Assembly: GCA_900771185.1 (NCBI GenBank)
Contig: CAAGND010000102.1
Coordinates: 1-6,621, forward strand
Length of the DNA: 6,621 bases
Direction: 5' to 3'
Source of the DNA: Clostridia bacterium
Lineage (GTDB): Bacteria > Bacillota > Clostridia > Oscillospirales > Acutalibacteraceae
Below are positions 6,316-6,621 of this stretch, one piece after another. Under the pieces are notes generated by a model. That model worked only from the letters and a program-made list of their open reading frames with translations, did not search any database and was not told the origin of the DNA. Numbering within the stretch: position 1 is the stretch's first letter; every line of letters starts with the position of its first letter. Position numbers and translations under genes: made by a program.

Positions 6316-6357
6316 AAGGAACGCCCGAACGATTGTCAAAATTATCGGGCGTTCCTT
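6316..6357 (+). repeat. Perfect 13-bp inverted repeat with a 16-nt loop
   Basis: Bases 6316-6328 (AAGGAACGCCCGA) are exactly complementary to 6345-6357 (TCGGGCGTTCCTT). It stands about 83 nt after the U32 stop codon and is immediately followed, with no gap, by a second hairpin. It has no T-run of its own. It probably forms part of the operon's terminator structure. Confidence 0.75.
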
Positions 6358-6387
6358 CGTGTAGATGGTAGAATTTTACACGTTTTT
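6358..6387 (+). terminator. Intrinsic terminator of the operon
   Basis: CGTGTA at 6358-6363 pairs with TACACG at 6377-6382, extended by a G-T wobble and an A-T pair to about 8 bp, with a 9-nt loop. Five T residues (6383-6387) follow at once. The stem is modest, but it directly abuts the 13-bp hairpin at 6316-6357; the two could stack and act together. Confidence 0.7.
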
Positions 6388-6446
6388 CTGATATACCTTA
6401 TTCAGCAAAAGAGTGAGATAAATCGAAATTTGCGGAGGGAAAATAT

Positions 6447-6515
6447 ATGCAACTTGAATGCAAAATAACGGTGTTGGAAGATGTTAAAGTAAAAAAGCCC
6501 ACAAATCAATATTGA
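6447..6515 (+). CDS. Possible 22-residue small protein or truncated gene remnant
   Basis: ATG 6447 is preceded by GGAGGG (6434-6439) at a 7-nt spacing, as good a ribosome site as those of the operon genes. The frame encodes MQLECKITVLEDVKVKKPTN followed by QY and a TGA stop at 6513-6515. No family is recognised with confidence. The N-terminal CKITVL vaguely recalls the start of TIGR04076-type proteins, so this may be the 5' remnant of a longer, broken gene, but I could not follow the similarity in another frame. It may also be a real short peptide or chance. Confidence 0.3.
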   Translation: MQLECKITVLEDVKVKKPTNQY

Positions 6516-6540
6516 CAAATCATTGGTGAATATATTAAAT
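6512..6540 (+). promoter_or_regulatory. Possible sigma-A promoter for a gene beyond the window
   Basis: A perfect -35 box TTGACA (6512-6517) overlaps the stop of the small ORF. At a 17-nt spacing the -10 candidate is TTAAAT (6535-6540), 4 of 6 matches; TATATT at 6531 fits the consensus better but is spaced only 13 nt. The ribosome site at 6611 lies about 65 nt beyond the predicted start of transcription, which makes biological sense. Confidence 0.4.
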
Positions 6541-6610
6541 CCATATAGAAAAGTACAATAGCAAAAATAGTCGAGAGAATTCTTGTCGGATTATTGTAAA
6601 ATGCAGTTGT

Positions 6611-6617
6611 AAAGGAG
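6611..6617 (+). promoter_or_regulatory. Ribosome binding site of a gene starting just past the right edge
   Basis: AAAGGAG, followed by ATGA at the very end of the window, has the form of a strong ribosome site. The ATG at 6618 touches it and is too close to serve as start, so the true start codon probably lies a few bases outside. Confidence 0.55.
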
Positions 6618-6621
6618 ATGA

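Larger units (their letters stand above)
6388..6621. other. AT-rich segment downstream of the operon
   Basis: By hand count GC falls to about 31 % over 6361-6621, against roughly 50-65 % in sampled coding lines of the operon. The segment holds a 22-codon ORF, a TTGACA promoter element and a ribosome site at the window edge. The change is sharp and begins at or just after the terminator. Confidence 0.6.

Noticed and set aside
6583..6602. TTGTCG and TAAAAT as a promoter near the right edge
   Set aside because: The spacing between the boxes is only 8 nt, and the ribosome site would fall almost at the transcription start.
1..6621. CRISPR array, tRNA, rRNA, transposase or toxin-antitoxin genes
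   Set aside because: No regularly spaced repeats, no cloverleaf-like sequence and no proteins of these families were seen.

Overview
This window looks like chromosome from a Gram-positive Clostridia species, probably an Oscillospiraceae/Ruminococcaceae-type gut fermenter. That placement is inferred from several things: strong AGGAGG-type ribosome sites, frequent ATA and AGA/AGG codons, roughly 50-65 % GC in the coding lines I counted, the protein families present, and an apparent glycoside hydrolase family 3 (GH3) tail upstream. No species can be named from sequence alone.

Layout. Bases 2-166 are the last 54 codons of an upstream gene, probably a GH3 beta-glucosidase. It is followed by a non-coding stretch that holds a strong intrinsic terminator (288-330) and several imperfect inverted repeats. 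A consensus sigma-A promoter (503-530, extended -10) then drives what looks like one operon of six plus-strand genes. In order they are: a DUF2156 / LPG_synthase_C aminoacyltransferase-like protein (616-1500); a GNAT N-acetyltransferase (1569-2447, start uncertain); a DJ-1/PfpI protein (2468-3010); 5-formyltetrahydrofolate cyclo-ligase (3001-3588); the endolytic murein transglycosylase MltG (3605-4981); and a U32-family protein of the TrhP/YrrO tRNA-hydroxylation type (4994-6232). Gaps between the last five genes are 12-20 nt or an overlap. No internal promoter or terminator was seen, so co-transcription is likely. Hairpins and a tandem hairpin/terminator (6316-6387) close the unit.

How the genes fit together. 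MltG followed by a U32 protein matches the Bacillus subtilis yrrL-yrrM-yrrN-yrrO neighbourhood, but the yrrM (trmR) methyltransferase and a second U32 subunit are absent here. The operon mixes cell-wall synthesis (MltG), tRNA wobble modification (U32), folate repair (cyclo-ligase), a possible aminoacyl-tRNA user (DUF2156), a small-molecule or protein acetyltransferase (GNAT), and a DJ-1-type protein that may have a stress or repair role. It reads as a housekeeping operon, not as a defence or mobile system.

The last ~235 bases (6388-6621) differ: about 31 % GC by hand count, a possible 22-codon ORF with a good ribosome site, a TTGACA promoter element, and a strong ribosome site cut off at the window edge. 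A compositionally different region may begin here. I did not find a clearly undescribed system; the most open points are this boundary and the structured non-coding segments around the operon.
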